Shown here: positions 34,225 to 43,258 of the stretch, in pieces | Layout: each line of letters starts with the position of its first letter | Numbering within the stretch: position 1 is the stretch's first letter | Assembly: GCF_904424705.1 (NCBI RefSeq) | Contig: NZ_CAJGBF010000008.1 | Location: 62,001 to 126,000, forward strand | DNA from: Rossellomorea arthrocnemi | Lineage (GTDB): Bacteria > Bacillota > Bacilli > Bacillales > Bacillaceae_B | DNA length: 64,000 nucleotides | Direction: 5' to 3' | The notes under the pieces: generated by a model | Databases searched by the model: none | Seen by the model: only the letters and a program-made list of their open reading frames with translations | Told to the model about the DNA's origin: nothing | Made by a program: the position numbers and the translations under genes

Positions 34225-35352
34225 TCAACGAATGGCGCAACGATTCGGCCCTGTTTCCATTTCACGCTTTACTTCTTCTTCTGGGTTGATCTTCCCCATA
34301 TTGGTTTCACGTATCTTCTCATAGCTATTAGGTTGTGGAGGTAGATTTTCTGTAACCGTCTTTCTGAATTCCTCTTCATCGTCAATATTCAAGCCATGAT
34401 TATCTTTATACAGATCACTTAGGGGATGTGAGATTGAACCATCTTCATTCATCTCGTCTATGGTCATAAAGTGGGCGGGGAGAACGATTAAATCATCTTG
34501 AAGGCTTTTATACCTGGAATACAATGTTTGTCTCAAGTCCCCTACCCAATCTTCAGCTTTTCCTGCTAAATCCGGTCGTCCGATGGAATCGATAAACAGA
34601 ATGTCACCAGTCAATAAATAATGCTGATCCACGATGAAAGAAGTACTTCCGATTGTATGACCAGGCGAATAGACTACTTCAATCTTCGTATCTCCTACCT
34701 TGATGACCGTGTCATCAGTCAACTCATTATATGTGTACTGAACTTCTTCTGCATCTTTCGGAGGTAAATAGTACGGTGAATTCCATTCAATACTTAGAGA
34801 ACGTCCGCCAGAAATATGATCCGCATGTAGATGGGAATCCAGTACTGCTTTAACGGATAGGTTATGTTCTTGTATGAATGCTTTGTAAGGTTCAAGCAGA
34901 CGGCTTGGATCAAAGAAAGCAACCTCACCTTTAGATACGACGGCGTAAGATAAGCATCCTTTCCCGATACGTACAAATTGATACATATCCCCACCTGCGA
35001 GTTCCCCAATCTTAACGGGTTCAAGATATTCACTCCAGGCCTGCATCCCCCCTTCTACAGAATAAATATTGTTCATGCCTGCTTCAACAAGCATTTCTGC
35101 TGTTTTTGTAGAAGAATTCCCTTTGGCACATATAACATATATCGCTTCATTTTTCGGCAATGTAGCTTGAACCGATTCAAGATTGTCCTTCAATTCGGAA
35201 AAAGGTTTGTTAATGATCTTAACGTTCTTCCCTTCTACTTTCCAATCATCAAAGGCTTCTTTAGGACGAACATCAAGAATGAATATTCTTTCCCCTTCCA
35301 TGATTTTTTTGGTAAGTTCCTTAGCTGTTAAACCTTTTACTGTCGTTTTCAT
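34225..35352 (-). CDS. rhodanese-metallo-beta-lactamase fusion (persulfide metabolism), copy 1
   Basis: The 375-residue protein has an N-terminal rhodanese domain (residues 8-105, active Cys in CAKGNSS) and a metallo-beta-lactamase domain of the glyoxalase II/persulfide dioxygenase type: [38 protein letters not shown] and LPAHFMTI. It ends in GPNRCAIR. It should oxidise low-molecular persulfides or move sulfane sulfur. It is about 60% identical by eye to the copy at 40338. A CstR-like operator lies at 35420-35435. The ATG at 35352 is chosen by RBS spacing. Confidence 0.85.
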   Translation of the reverse strand: MKTTVKGLTAKELTKKIMEGERIFILDVRPKEAFDDWKVEGKNVKIINKPFSELKDNLESVQATLPKNEAIYVICAKGNSSTKTAEMLVEAGMNNIYSVEGGMQAWSEYLEPVKIGELAGGDMYQFVRIGKGCLSYAVVSKGEVAFFDPSRLLEPYKAFIQEHNLSVKAVLDSHLHADHISGGRSLSIEWNSPYYLPPKDAEEVQYTYNELTDDTVIKVGDTKIEVVYSPGHTIGSTSFIVDQHYLLTGDILFIDSIGRPDLAGKAEDWVGDLRQTLYSRYKSLQDDLIVLPAHFMTIDEMNEDGSISHPLSDLYKDNHGLNIDDEEEFRKTVTENLPPQPNSYEKIRETNMGKINPEEEVKREMETGPNRCAIR

Positions 35353-35419
35353 AGTTGACATTCCTCCCTAACATTAGTTTTATCTCTTCGTTTATACATT
35401 ATCCTAAATTCAAAAAATC

Positions 35420-35435
35420 AAACCTACCGGGGTAT
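35420..35435 (-). promoter_or_regulatory. CstR-type operator of rhodanese-MBL copy 1
   Basis: The site AAACCTACCGGGGTAT (minus strand ATACCCCGGTAGG) fits the ATACC-N5-GGGTAT pattern seen three times in the cst/yrk operon. It lies about 70 bases upstream of the start and suggests that this separate gene is in the same regulon. Confidence 0.55.
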
Positions 35436-35556
35436 TAAGAATCGTAAATCGAGACATCAGGTAAATTGGCGTTATTCAACTTTCCCCTCCCAAGCCAGCA
35501 TACCGCCATTCATATTTGTTACGATCCGTTCCCATCTGCAGAGATCTGTCCTCAAA

Positions 35557-35590
35557 TAAAAACCGACTCTGGTGGAGAGAGTCGGTTTTT
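35557..35590. terminator. bidirectional terminator
   Basis: AACCGACTCT and AGAGTCGGTT arms with a seven-base loop have A/T runs on both sides. It lies just after the stop of the Gly/Tyr-rich protein gene. Confidence 0.8.
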
Positions 35591-35595
35591 ATTAT

Positions 35596-36006
35596 TTATA
35601 AATAATAATAGTAACGTTTATGTGGACCTTTAAATGGGGTATTCACAATCTGGCCTCCGAGAAATCCCAATCCCAGACCAATTAGTCCTGCCCCGAGCGG
35701 GTTTATGCCATATCCGTAGCCGCCTGTCGGCCCAAATGGGGGCGGACCATAACCTGCCGGTGGAAAACCAGAGCCAGGATACCCCTGTGGCATATAACCT
35801 GGTGTCCCGCTATAAGGGCCATAATTAAATGGCGCGGCTGAACCAAATCCTCCCCCCTGTCCTTGAAGAATGGCCTGGGGGGCAACACCTTGATACCCAC
35901 TGTTTCCGCCTGGATATTGTCCTCCATACCCAAGATTAGGAAAACCTGTTTCTGAGTTAAATAAGTTCATTAAATTCTTTCTGTTCATCGTACTCCTCTC
36001 ATGCAT
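35596..36006 (-). CDS. Gly/Pro/Tyr-rich low-complexity protein
   Basis: The 136-residue protein is dominated by Gly, Pro, Tyr and Gln (YGGQYPGGNSGYQG, PQGYPGSGFPPAGYGPPPFG) and ends with a Gly/Leu-rich hydrophobic stretch (LGAGLIGLGLGFLGGQIV) and KRYYYYL. This composition is typical of Bacillus spore coat or surface-associated proteins, but the family is not recognised. GGAGTG lies six bases before the ATG at 36006; a second start at residue 7 is possible. Confidence 0.6.
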   Translation of the reverse strand: MHERSTMNRKNLMNLFNSETGFPNLGYGGQYPGGNSGYQGVAPQAILQGQGGGFGSAAPFNYGPYSGTPGYMPQGYPGSGFPPAGYGPPPFGPTGGYGYGINPLGAGLIGLGLGFLGGQIVNTPFKGPHKRYYYYL

Positions 36007-36240
36007 GTTCGTCACTCCTCTTTATTAGCCTATTAGAAAAGACAAAAATGGGAAGGGCATGTGTCCCTGTTAGAGAAAAAGTAGAAGACATTGACCTGAT
36101 TTCAAAATCATTTACCCCCATGATAAAATAAAGAAAGATAATAATATGCTAAAAATCGTAAATCTCACAAATAATTCACTATTTTTATCTATAATAAATT
36201 TGATGCAATTACCTATGGCAAGAACTCGGGAGTGATAATT

Positions 36241-36927
36241 ATGAGAAAATGGAATGTACTGATCGTTGATGATGAACAAGAAATGAGACAGCTGATCAAG
36301 CTGTATTTAAACAGAGATCATTACTTCTGTATAGAAGCTGATAACGGATTGGCCGCACTGGACCAGTTGAATAAAACCAATATCGATATTATGGTTGTAG
36401 ATATTATGATGCCATTCATGGATGGGTTTCAATTAATACAAGAAGTGCGGGAGAAAAGTCAAATCCCGTTTATTTTCCTGTCGGCTAAAGGTGACGATCT
36501 GGATAAGGTAAAAGGTCTTAAGCTTGGCAGCGATGATTATATGGTAAAGCCGTTCAACGCTGAAGAACTTGTCGCTCGAATTGAAACAATCCTGAGAAGA
36601 TCATACGGGATACAAACGAATCACCGTTCGATGATTGAGCGTTTCGGTCCGGTATCATTTAATACAGCATCAAGGACCGTTACCGTCGGGGAACATTCTC
36701 CCCGCTTGACCTTAAAGGAATATGAGCTTTTCTTATTCCTGGCACGCAATCATGGGAGAGTGTACACAAGAGACCAACTCCTTGATCAAGTATGGGGCAG
36801 TGATTATGAAGGCAGTGATCGTACAGTTGATACTCATATTAAAACGTTAAGGCTCAAACTGAAGAGCCATGGTCATTTGATTGAAACTGTCTGGGGCCTT
36901 GGCTATAAATTTGAGGGAGCATCTTGA
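36241..36927 (+). CDS. OmpR-family response regulator
   Basis: The 228-residue regulator has a receiver domain (acidic pair DDE near residue 9, phospho-Asp in VVDIMMPFMDG, Thr/Ser in IFLSAKG, Lys in YMVKPFNAEE) and a winged-helix DNA-binding domain (RLTLKEYELFLFLARN, GSDYEGSDRTVDTHIKTLRLKL, TVWGLGYKFE). GGGAGTG lies six bases before the ATG at 36241. It is co-transcribed with the kinase gene, overlapping by four bases. The regulon is unknown. Confidence 0.9.
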   Translation: MRKWNVLIVDDEQEMRQLIKLYLNRDHYFCIEADNGLAALDQLNKTNIDIMVVDIMMPFMDGFQLIQEVREKSQIPFIFLSAKGDDLDKVKGLKLGSDDYMVKPFNAEELVARIETILRRSYGIQTNHRSMIERFGPVSFNTASRTVTVGEHSPRLTLKEYELFLFLARNHGRVYTRDQLLDQVWGSDYEGSDRTVDTHIKTLRLKLKSHGHLIETVWGLGYKFEGAS

Positions 36928-38327
36928 AGAACCTAAAGCTTACACTTAATAAAAAAGTTTCACTCCTATTATTAATCAGCTTATTTTTAACGATTGTGTT
37001 CTCCTTTTTATTTATTCATTTCCTTTATAAAGACCTATATATAGGTACTGTGAAGGAATCTCTCCTTTATCAGGGAGAGAGGACAGCAGCACACTATCAT
37101 TATGGGGATGTGAGCGGAAATATCAAAGACAAGATACTTTGGTACAACGTCATCTCCCCTTATGAAGTATCCGTGGTTGAAGATCTTGATGATCTACGGA
37201 AGAGCTTTCCTTTTCAAATAGACGGAAGACCCCTTATTAGCACTTCAGACAGGAGTGAATTGGCTAAAGGAAATCATCTTATGAAAGAAGGATATGTAGG
37301 TGAGTTCAACCGAAATGTGATTGGAGCCATTTTCCCTCTTATGAATAAAGATAAATTAAAGGGGTATTTGTTCATTTATATACCTCTTGCTGAAATGACA
37401 GAAGTCTTCAGTAAAGGGATTCCTATCTTAATATTAACCGGAGTCATGTTTTATTTCGTACTTTTCTTAATCATTCAGTCTTCCTTGGGCTCTTTGTTCA
37501 AACCTGTGAGGGAGATGCAATCTTTCTCGAATAAAGTGGCCAATGGAGACTTCTCGGATCGTCTTAACGTCACCACCAATGATGAAATGGCAGAACTGGC
37601 ACTAACCTTTAACAGCATGGTGGACTCCCTGCAGCATCAAGAGGATCGGAAACGGCAATTTCTTTCGAATGTCGCCCATGAACTTCGTACCCCCCTCACG
37701 TACATAGGCGGGTATGCAAAAGCATTGACTGACCGTGTTCAAACAAATCCGGATGAAATCGAAGAAAGCTTACACCTTATCCAAAAAGAATCGAAAAGGA
37801 TGCAGAAATTAATTACTGAGCTGTTGGATTTGAATAAATTGGAGGATGCTTCCTTTTCACTTGATGTTGAACCGATGGTACTTTCCCAATTCATTATGGA
37901 TTCCTTAATGCTGATTCAACCTAATGCAGAAACGAAGGAAATTGATATTAAACATACATTAAATGAAGATTCTATCATTAATGGTGACCCTGACAGGGTA
38001 ATGCAAGTATTCTTTAATATCCTGGACAATGCATTGAAATATTCCCCTCAAAAAAGTCAGATATTCATTCACTCCTATGAAGAAGAGGGGATGGCTGTAG
38101 TAAAGATTCAAGATAAAGGAATCGGAATACCTGAAGAGTCCCTATCTCAAATAGGGGAACGCTTCTTCAGATCTGACCTGTCCAGAACAAGGGATACAGG
38201 CGGATATGGACTCGGTTTATCCATCGCTAAAGAAATCATGCATAAGCACAAGGGATCCTTGATTGTTGAGAGTAAAGAAGGATGTGGAACGACCGTGCTT
38301 CTTTCGTTTCCTCTACTTGAAATATAA
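36924..38327 (+). CDS. sensor histidine kinase
   Basis: The 467-residue kinase begins with TTG at 36924 inside the end of the regulator gene (GAGGGAG upstream). It has two transmembrane helices (about residues 12-32 and 165-187) around an extracellular sensor of about 130 residues, a HAMP domain, the HisKA motif FLSNVAHELRTPLTYIGG and an HATPase domain with NILDNALKYSP, DKGIGIPEE and GGYGLGLSIAKEI. The signal is unknown. It is convergent with ypuA. Confidence 0.9.
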   Translation: MKNLKLTLNKKVSLLLLISLFLTIVFSFLFIHFLYKDLYIGTVKESLLYQGERTAAHYHYGDVSGNIKDKILWYNVISPYEVSVVEDLDDLRKSFPFQIDGRPLISTSDRSELAKGNHLMKEGYVGEFNRNVIGAIFPLMNKDKLKGYLFIYIPLAEMTEVFSKGIPILILTGVMFYFVLFLIIQSSLGSLFKPVREMQSFSNKVANGDFSDRLNVTTNDEMAELALTFNSMVDSLQHQEDRKRQFLSNVAHELRTPLTYIGGYAKALTDRVQTNPDEIEESLHLIQKESKRMQKLITELLDLNKLEDASFSLDVEPMVLSQFIMDSLMLIQPNAETKEIDIKHTLNEDSIINGDPDRVMQVFFNILDNALKYSPQKSQIFIHSYEEEGMAVVKIQDKGIGIPEESLSQIGERFFRSDLSRTRDTGGYGLGLSIAKEIMHKHKGSLIVESKEGCGTTVLLSFPLLEI

Positions 38328-38357
38328 AAGACTGAGTCGGCAGACTCAGTCTTTTAT
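38327..38357. terminator. bidirectional terminator
   Basis: AAAAGACTGAGTC and GACTCAGTCTTTT pair perfectly around GGCA, overlapping the last base of the kinase stop codon. It also serves the convergent ypuA gene. Confidence 0.85.
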
Positions 38358-38369
38358 ATTTCTTCCTGC

Positions 38370-39296
38370 TTATCCAAATAAATTTTTGATAGATTTAAAG
38401 AAATTTGCAATTGCCTCTATTAATCCAGTAAAGAAATCAGACACTTTTTGTCCGAATCCTTCATCGTTCACAATATCCTTGATGGTCGTCTGGATATCCT
38501 TCGTCAAGTCATCTAATTGTTGTTGAACATTGTCGAAGTTAATATCAAGGGATCTCATTTTTTCAAACAGATCAATCAATAACTGACGATCTTCCGGGCT
38601 TAATTCTATATTTAGCGCTTGGAGCTTATCTTCAACGATCTTCTCTACTTCTTCTTTGGTCGCAGGATCCTGCTCGGCGATTTCCTTTTTGATTTCAGTT
38701 AATAATTTACTGACTTCTTCCTTGTCAATCCCGGCTTCTTTCGCTAGGTTGGTTGCAACCGACAACTCTTCATTGGCTACTTCCATTCGAACTGTATCCA
38801 GCTTTTCTCCGCTTACATCATACGCTTTATAAATGCCGACCAGCGCGGAATGACCGCTGACTTTAACTGGCGAGGCAACATCCACGACAGCATTTTCAAC
38901 TCCTGCTGTTAACAGGGCGTTTGAGTACATCGAATCGGTTACTTCCGTAATGTTCTCCGGTGTCACAATATTAACCTTCAAGCCTTCCCCTTTATCTTTT
39001 CGGGTAATCATGGCAGACGAAAACATACGGGCGTTTCGGTTCTCACCTTCTATATATTTTACAAGGTCCTCACCTGTAGCCGTAAACTCTTCCACTTCTG
39101 TACCTTCGTCCATCCCTAATTGCTTTTGAACTTCTTTTTTCTGCCCGCTTGTAAGTGTTTCGCCGTATACAACGATAGGCAGTCCGAATTTTTCATTAAT
39201 GCTTGCTTTATCATTATCTGCAGCAAATGCAGGCTGGATTCCGCTTACCATAAGTGAACATAGTAAGACAATAGCAATAAGCTTTTTCATTTTCAT
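38370..39296 (-). CDS. ypuA: exported DUF1002 protein YpuA
   Basis: The 308-residue protein has a clear signal peptide (MKMKKLIAIVLLCSLMVSG with cleavage near AFAADN) and the DUF1002 domain (ITEVTDSMYSNALLTAGVENAVVDVASPVKVSGHSALVG). A long helical C-terminal part ends in FFKSIKNLFG. It matches Bacillus YpuA. The role is unknown; in Bacillus subtilis ypuA belongs to the SigM cell-envelope stress regulon, and an ECF-type promoter is visible upstream. Confidence 0.85.
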   Translation of the reverse strand: MKMKKLIAIVLLCSLMVSGIQPAFAADNDKASINEKFGLPIVVYGETLTSGQKKEVQKQLGMDEGTEVEEFTATGEDLVKYIEGENRNARMFSSAMITRKDKGEGLKVNIVTPENITEVTDSMYSNALLTAGVENAVVDVASPVKVSGHSALVGIYKAYDVSGEKLDTVRMEVANEELSVATNLAKEAGIDKEEVSKLLTEIKKEIAEQDPATKEEVEKIVEDKLQALNIELSPEDRQLLIDLFEKMRSLDINFDNVQQQLDDLTKDIQTTIKDIVNDEGFGQKVSDFFTGLIEAIANFFKSIKNLFG

Positions 39297-39394
39297 TCTC
39301 CCTTTTTCATAATGGATAATTCATCGAACGCATTCATTGTACTTGTACAATAGAATATATTCATCCATCTAGAGTCTTATTTCCTACAATTATA

Positions 39395-39423
39395 TAGACG
39401 AAAGGGAACCAAAGAAAGTTACA
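39395..39423 (-). promoter_or_regulatory. ECF-sigma (SigM-like) promoter of ypuA
   Basis: On the minus strand TGTAAC (39423-39418), a 17-base spacer and CGTCTA (39400-39395) match the TGAAAC-N16/17-CGTC pattern of Bacillus ECF sigma factors, about 100 bases upstream of ypuA. Confidence 0.6.
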
Positions 39424-39505
39424 GGGAACAAAAAAATGCCCAGCTCATTCATCCTGCCCTTCTCTTTTCAGAAAAGATGCTTGATTAGTAGAACCAGGCA
39501 ACCAT

Positions 39506-40282
39506 TTATACTATATCCACCCAGATTTTAATCGCAGTCCCCAAGATTAATAGTGCTAAGATCATTTGTAGGATCTTGGTGTTCATTTTCTTGCCAGCCA
39601 TGGCCCCGAGTGGAGAAGCAATCAGACTCGCTACCACCATGATCATCGCCGGCAAGTAATCTACTTGGCCAGTAGAGATCTTTCCTACTGTGGATCCGAT
39701 GGATGAGATCAAGGTTATGGCAAGCGAGGAAGCAATCGTCATTCTTGTCGGTATTTTCAGTACGACCAGCATGATAGGTACCAATAGGAATGCTCCTGCC
39801 GCCCCAACAATGCCTGCACCGACTCCTACGACGAGGGCAAGGATGGCAGCAAGCCACTTATTAAACGAAACATCCTCCAATTTCACATCATCTATTCCTT
39901 TTTTAGGAATGAACATCATGATCGCTGCAATAAGGGCAAGAATTCCATAAACGATGTTAATCCCTGCTTCACTCATAAATTTAGAGCCGTAACCACCAAC
40001 GAAGCTACCGATCAGAATACTTACTCCCATATACGCAATGAGTGTTTTATTCAGATAGCCTCCTTTACGATATGCCCATACTCCACCAAGTGTTGCAAAG
40101 AACACTTGGACAGCACTGATACCTGATACTTCATGCGCTGAAAATGTGGCTACTCCGAGTAGCGGGGGAATATATAGAAGCATTGGATATTTAATGATAC
40201 TTCCGCCGATTCCTACCATTCCTGAGATATAAGAACCGACAAAACCAATTAAAAAGATTGTAAAAATAAAGGCCAAATCCAT
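39506..40282 (-). CDS. yrkJ: TauE/SafE sulfite exporter-like permease (YrkJ-like)
   Basis: The 258-residue permease has about eight hydrophobic helices in two repeats, with the family motifs [23 protein letters not shown] and [19 protein letters not shown]. Members export sulfite or related sulfur anions. It is the last gene of the CstR-linked sulfur operon, 55 bases after the rhodanese-MBL gene, and would remove sulfite made during persulfide oxidation (inference). AGGAGGGG lies before the start. Confidence 0.85.
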   Translation of the reverse strand: MDLAFIFTIFLIGFVGSYISGMVGIGGSIIKYPMLLYIPPLLGVATFSAHEVSGISAVQVFFATLGGVWAYRKGGYLNKTLIAYMGVSILIGSFVGGYGSKFMSEAGINIVYGILALIAAIMMFIPKKGIDDVKLEDVSFNKWLAAILALVVGVGAGIVGAAGAFLLVPIMLVVLKIPTRMTIASSLAITLISSIGSTVGKISTGQVDYLPAMIMVVASLIASPLGAMAGKKMNTKILQMILALLILGTAIKIWVDIV

Positions 40283-40337
40283 TGTTACCCCTCCTGTCCT
40301 CGTAAAATGGGAAATTATTTAGAAACTAGTTGTTTTT

Positions 40338-41465
40338 TTATCGTACAGCGCAACGATTAGGCCCGATTTCCATCTCACGCTGCTTTTCTTCATCAGGAGT
40401 GACTTTCCCCATATTTGTTTCACGTATTTCCTGATACGCATTCGGCTGAGGTGGCAGATTTTCAGAAACAAGCATTCTGAATTCTTCTTCACTCTCAATG
40501 TTTAAACCGTGATTCTTGGCAAATAGTGTTCCTAGCTTTTCGCCTACTGAACCGTCTTCATTTAGTTCATCGATAATCATAAAGTGAGCCGGTAATACGG
40601 TAAGCTCCATGGAAAGATCTTTATAGCGTTTGTATAGACTCTCTCTTAAGTCGCCTACCCAATTTTCTGCTTTGCCGGCAAGATCCGGACGCCCAATACT
40701 ATCGACAAATAGAATGTCACCTGATAGTAAATATTTCTTATCAACGACGAATGATGTAGAACCGATTGTATGTCCGGGTGAATACAGGGCGGAAATCTCA
40801 ATGGTTGTATTTCCGATTACGACTGTATTTCCATCTTCAAGTGCAGCATATTCGAATATCACTTCTTCAGCATCTTTAGGAGGTAACCAGTACGTTGCTC
40901 CCGTTGCTTCAGCAATGGTACGACCTCCGGAAATATGATCGGCATGTAAATGTGTATCAAATACGTTTGTAATCGTTGCAAACTTTTCTTTCGCGAAATC
41001 AATGAACACATTTGCCATACGAGTGGCATCCACGATTGCGGCTTCACCACCCGATACAACCATGTAAGATAGACAGCCTTTACCTAAACGTACGAATTGA
41101 TAAAGTTCACCACCATTTGATAAGTCACCTACTTTAACAGGCTCGAGATGCTCACTCCATGCCTTCATACCCCCTTCAAGGTAAGAGACATCCTTCCCTT
41201 CTTCAGACAGCATATCGGCCACCATAATGGAAGATCCTTCTTTTGCACAGACAACAAGGATATCTTTTTCTTCTGGGAGTTGATTCATGATTTCTTCAAC
41301 ACCATCTAAAAGATCAAAATAAGGGATATTTAAATACTCAAATTTCTCACCTTCAATTTTCCAATCTTCAAAGGCATCCACATTACGAACATCCAAAATG
41401 AATAAATTTTCTTTGTTCATTACCTTTTGTGCTACTTCTTTAGAATTCATCGGTTTAACAGCCAT
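40338..41465 (-). CDS. yrkH: rhodanese-metallo-beta-lactamase fusion (YrkH-like), copy 2
   Basis: The 375-residue paralogue of the gene at 34225 has the same design: N-terminal rhodanese domain (CAKEGSS as active-site loop), then the MBL domain with [37 protein letters not shown] and LPAHFMII, ending GPNRCAVR. It probably oxidises or transfers persulfide sulfur. It sits between tusA-rhodanese (27 bases upstream) and the TauE exporter, matching the Bacillus yrkEFHIJ gene set. AAGGGGG precedes the start. Confidence 0.87.
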   Translation of the reverse strand: MAVKPMNSKEVAQKVMNKENLFILDVRNVDAFEDWKIEGEKFEYLNIPYFDLLDGVEEIMNQLPEEKDILVVCAKEGSSIMVADMLSEEGKDVSYLEGGMKAWSEHLEPVKVGDLSNGGELYQFVRLGKGCLSYMVVSGGEAAIVDATRMANVFIDFAKEKFATITNVFDTHLHADHISGGRTIAEATGATYWLPPKDAEEVIFEYAALEDGNTVVIGNTTIEISALYSPGHTIGSTSFVVDKKYLLSGDILFVDSIGRPDLAGKAENWVGDLRESLYKRYKDLSMELTVLPAHFMIIDELNEDGSVGEKLGTLFAKNHGLNIESEEEFRMLVSENLPPQPNAYQEIRETNMGKVTPDEEKQREMEIGPNRCAVR

Positions 41466-41492
41466 TATAAATAAGCCCCCTTAAAATATGAA

Positions 41493-42065
41493 TTACTTAA
41501 TATCAGATTCTACGTCTCCAGTCCATTCGCTCATACCAGGAACCACATTGATTACATTTGGAAATCCTTTATCTAACAACATTTGTGCTGCCATATCACT
41601 TCTGTTTCCTGTACGGCACACCACATAAATGTCTTTTTCTTTGTTCAATTCTTCCACGCGGTTTTCAAGGTCCCCTAAAGGCATTGAGATGGCACCAGGA
41701 ATATGCTTGAATGCATACTCTGCTCTTTCCCGAACATCCAGAACAATGACATCATCATCCCTTAATTTACTTGCTAATGTTTCATTATCGGTTACAGCTT
41801 CATGCATACGCTCAACCGCCTCTTCACCGCTTGATTTACGTACGAAGTGTTTAAGTACCTCTCCTTCTTCGATAGTCCCTAAATATTCATGACCAGAACT
41901 CTTTGCCCAAGCTTGAAGGTCTGCTTTTGAGCCCTTGTCTGTTGCCTGGATTTCAATCACATGCCCTGCTTCCATGTCTTTCATAGCCTTTTTGGTTTTC
42001 ACGATTGGCATTGGACAAGCGAGTCCTTTTGCGTCTAAAAGAAAATTTGATTCAATACTGTTCAT
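41493..42065 (-). CDS. yrkF: TusA-rhodanese fusion protein (YrkF-like)
   Basis: The 190-residue protein has a TusA/SirA domain (residues 8-77) with the sulfur-carrying Cys in GLACPMPIVKTKKAM and a C-terminal rhodanese domain (residues 90-188) with the active Cys in VVCRTGNRSDMAA. It should pass persulfide sulfur between carriers. It is the first gene of the yrkF-yrkH-yrkJ run and has its own CstR-type operator at 42083-42098 between the start and the dsrE-like gene. GGAGG lies upstream. Confidence 0.88.
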   Translation of the reverse strand: MNSIESNFLLDAKGLACPMPIVKTKKAMKDMEAGHVIEIQATDKGSKADLQAWAKSSGHEYLGTIEEGEVLKHFVRKSSGEEAVERMHEAVTDNETLASKLRDDDVIVLDVRERAEYAFKHIPGAISMPLGDLENRVEELNKEKDIYVVCRTGNRSDMAAQMLLDKGFPNVINVVPGMSEWTGDVESDIK

Positions 42066-42082
42066 AATAAATCGACCTCCAA

Positions 42083-42098
42083 TTACCTCATAGGGTAT
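42083..42098 (-). promoter_or_regulatory. CstR-type operator before yrkF
   Basis: TTACCTCATAGGGTAT fits the [AT]TACC-N5-GGGTAT pattern. It lies 18 bases upstream of the yrkF-like start, in the gap after the DsrE gene, suggesting an internal regulated promoter. Confidence 0.6.
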
Positions 42099-42116
42099 AT
42101 TTGTTTATAAAAAAAA

Positions 42117-42596
42117 TTATATGAATAAGTTCACGTTTCCGTCTTCAGCATCTGCTAAATAAGCAGCTACGCCAGCATATTCGATTTCTTCCAGTAACTC
42201 GTCTTTGTGTAAACCCAGTAGATCCATTGTCATGGTACAAGCAACGAGTTTGACGTCTTGTTCCCTTGCAATATCGATCAAATCGGGTAGAGGCATGGCA
42301 TTATGCTTCTTCATGACGCCTTTAATCATTTTTGGTCCCATTCCCATGAAGTTCATGTTGGATAATCCCATTTTATCTGCTCCACGGGGCATCATACGGC
42401 CAAACATTTTTTCCATGAACCCTTTTTTCATCGGAACCATTTCTTCTTTTCTTAAAGCATTCAATCCCCAGAATGTGTGGAAGATTGTTACTTCATGATC
42501 ATAAGCGGCTGCCCCATTGGCAATGATATACGCCGCCATCGCTTTATCGTAATCTCCGCTAAAGAGAATAATATTGGTTGTTTTTGTTTCTGACAT
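42117..42596 (-). CDS. yrkE: DsrE/F-like sulfur relay protein (YrkE-like)
   Basis: The 159-residue protein belongs to the DsrE/DsrF/DrsH-like family: IILFSGDYDKAMAAYIIANGAA, VTIFHTFWGLNALRKE and VKLVACTMTMDLLGLHKDEL, with the Cys that can carry sulfur in ACTMTMD. A Met/Gly/Lys-rich insert separates the halves (MEKMFGRMMPRGADKMG). It lies between the two TusA-type genes and is expected to exchange persulfide with them. AGGAGGGG precedes the start. Confidence 0.87.
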   Translation of the reverse strand: MSETKTTNIILFSGDYDKAMAAYIIANGAAAYDHEVTIFHTFWGLNALRKEEMVPMKKGFMEKMFGRMMPRGADKMGLSNMNFMGMGPKMIKGVMKKHNAMPLPDLIDIAREQDVKLVACTMTMDLLGLHKDELLEEIEYAGVAAYLADAEDGNVNLFI

Positions 42597-42619
42597 TGTA
42601 TCCCCTCCTATTTACTGCA

Positions 42620-42635
42620 GGGGGTATTTACCCCC
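42620..42635. other. short GC palindrome between tusA and dsrE genes
   Basis: GGGGGTATTTACCCCC forms a five-base stem (or a 7+7 palindrome as DNA) between the tusA stop and the dsrE ribosome binding site. It may stabilise or attenuate the message; its half-sites are in the wrong order for a CstR operator. Confidence 0.35.
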
Positions 42636-42645
42636 TCAAAAAAAT

Positions 42646-42873
42646 TTATCCTTTTTTAATCCAGAATGTAAAGACATCATTTTCTTCATTTGAATCCAAT
42701 AATTCGTGTCCTGTTGATTTTGCCCAGGCTGTTAGATCACTCTTTGCACCTTTATCTGTTGTTTGAACCTCCAGGATTTGACCGGATTCAATTTCTTTGA
42801 TGGCCTTTCTGGTTTTCACGATCGGCATTGGACAAGCAAGTCCCTTTGCATCTAATATTTTATCTGCGTTCAT
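42646..42873 (-). CDS. yrkI: TusA-family sulfur carrier (YrkI-like)
   Basis: The 75-residue protein is a complete TusA/SirA domain with the active Cys in GLACPMPIVKTRKAI near residue 13 and DKGAKSDLTAWAKSTGHE in the second half. It carries sulfur as a persulfide. AGGAGG lies seven bases before the ATG at 42873. Its sequence is very close to the TusA half of the fusion gene at 41493, pointing to duplication. Its promoter carries a CstR-type operator. Confidence 0.9.
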   Translation of the reverse strand: MNADKILDAKGLACPMPIVKTRKAIKEIESGQILEVQTTDKGAKSDLTAWAKSTGHELLDSNEENDVFTFWIKKG

Positions 42874-42903
42874 TTCAATTCCTCCTGATAATGTTGTTTT
42901 CAA

Positions 42904-42946
42904 ATACCTATAAGGGTATATTAAATGATATAAAAAAAGTTGTCAA
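42904..42946 (-). promoter_or_regulatory. promoter of sulfur operon with CstR operator
   Basis: TTGACA (42946-42941), a 17-base spacer and TAATAT (42923-42918) form a consensus promoter. The palindrome ATACCTATAAGGGTAT (42904-42919) begins on the -10 box, so repressor binding would block RNA polymerase. Confidence 0.7.
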
Positions 42947-42955
42947 CTCTTTTTC

Positions 42956-43216
42956 TTATCGACTCTTCACTAATAAATTCACTGCTTCTTTCACTAGTTC
43001 TTCTGTATTTTCACCTGTTTCATGCGAATCTTTCACGCACTCAACTAGATTCATACTGACAATTAAGCCGACAGAACGGTCAAGAGCTGTTTTTGCTGCA
43101 GAAAGTTGCGTGATGACGTCTTTACAATCTTCCCCTTGCTCCATCATTCTTACGATTCCCCGGAGCTGCCCTTCAACCCGTTTAATTCGATTCATAAGTT
43201 GTGTATTGTATTCCAT
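42956..43216 (-). CDS. cstR: CstR-type persulfide-sensing repressor (CsoR family)
   Basis: The 86-residue all-helical DUF156 repressor contains NRIKRVEGQLRGIVRMMEQGEDCKDVITQLSA, with the first Cys, and VSMNLVECVKD, with the second. In copper-sensing CsoR a His precedes the second Cys; here that position is Asn, as in persulfide sensor CstR. Oxidation by persulfides would form a di- or trisulfide and release the operators. The ATG at 43216 has GGAGGTG five bases upstream. It faces the same way as the sulfur operon and autoregulates through the site in its own promoter. Confidence 0.85.
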   Translation of the reverse strand: MEYNTQLMNRIKRVEGQLRGIVRMMEQGEDCKDVITQLSAAKTALDRSVGLIVSMNLVECVKDSHETGENTEELVKEAVNLLVKSR

Positions 43217-43258
43217 CAAGACACCTCCAATTGGCTTATTGTTTTCGCTACATTCACA

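Noticed and set aside
42620..42635. GGGGGTATTTACCCCC as a fifth CstR operator
   Set aside because: The half-sites are inverted in order (GGGTA then TACCC) relative to the other operators and it sits inside the operon without a promoter, so a small hairpin is a better reading.
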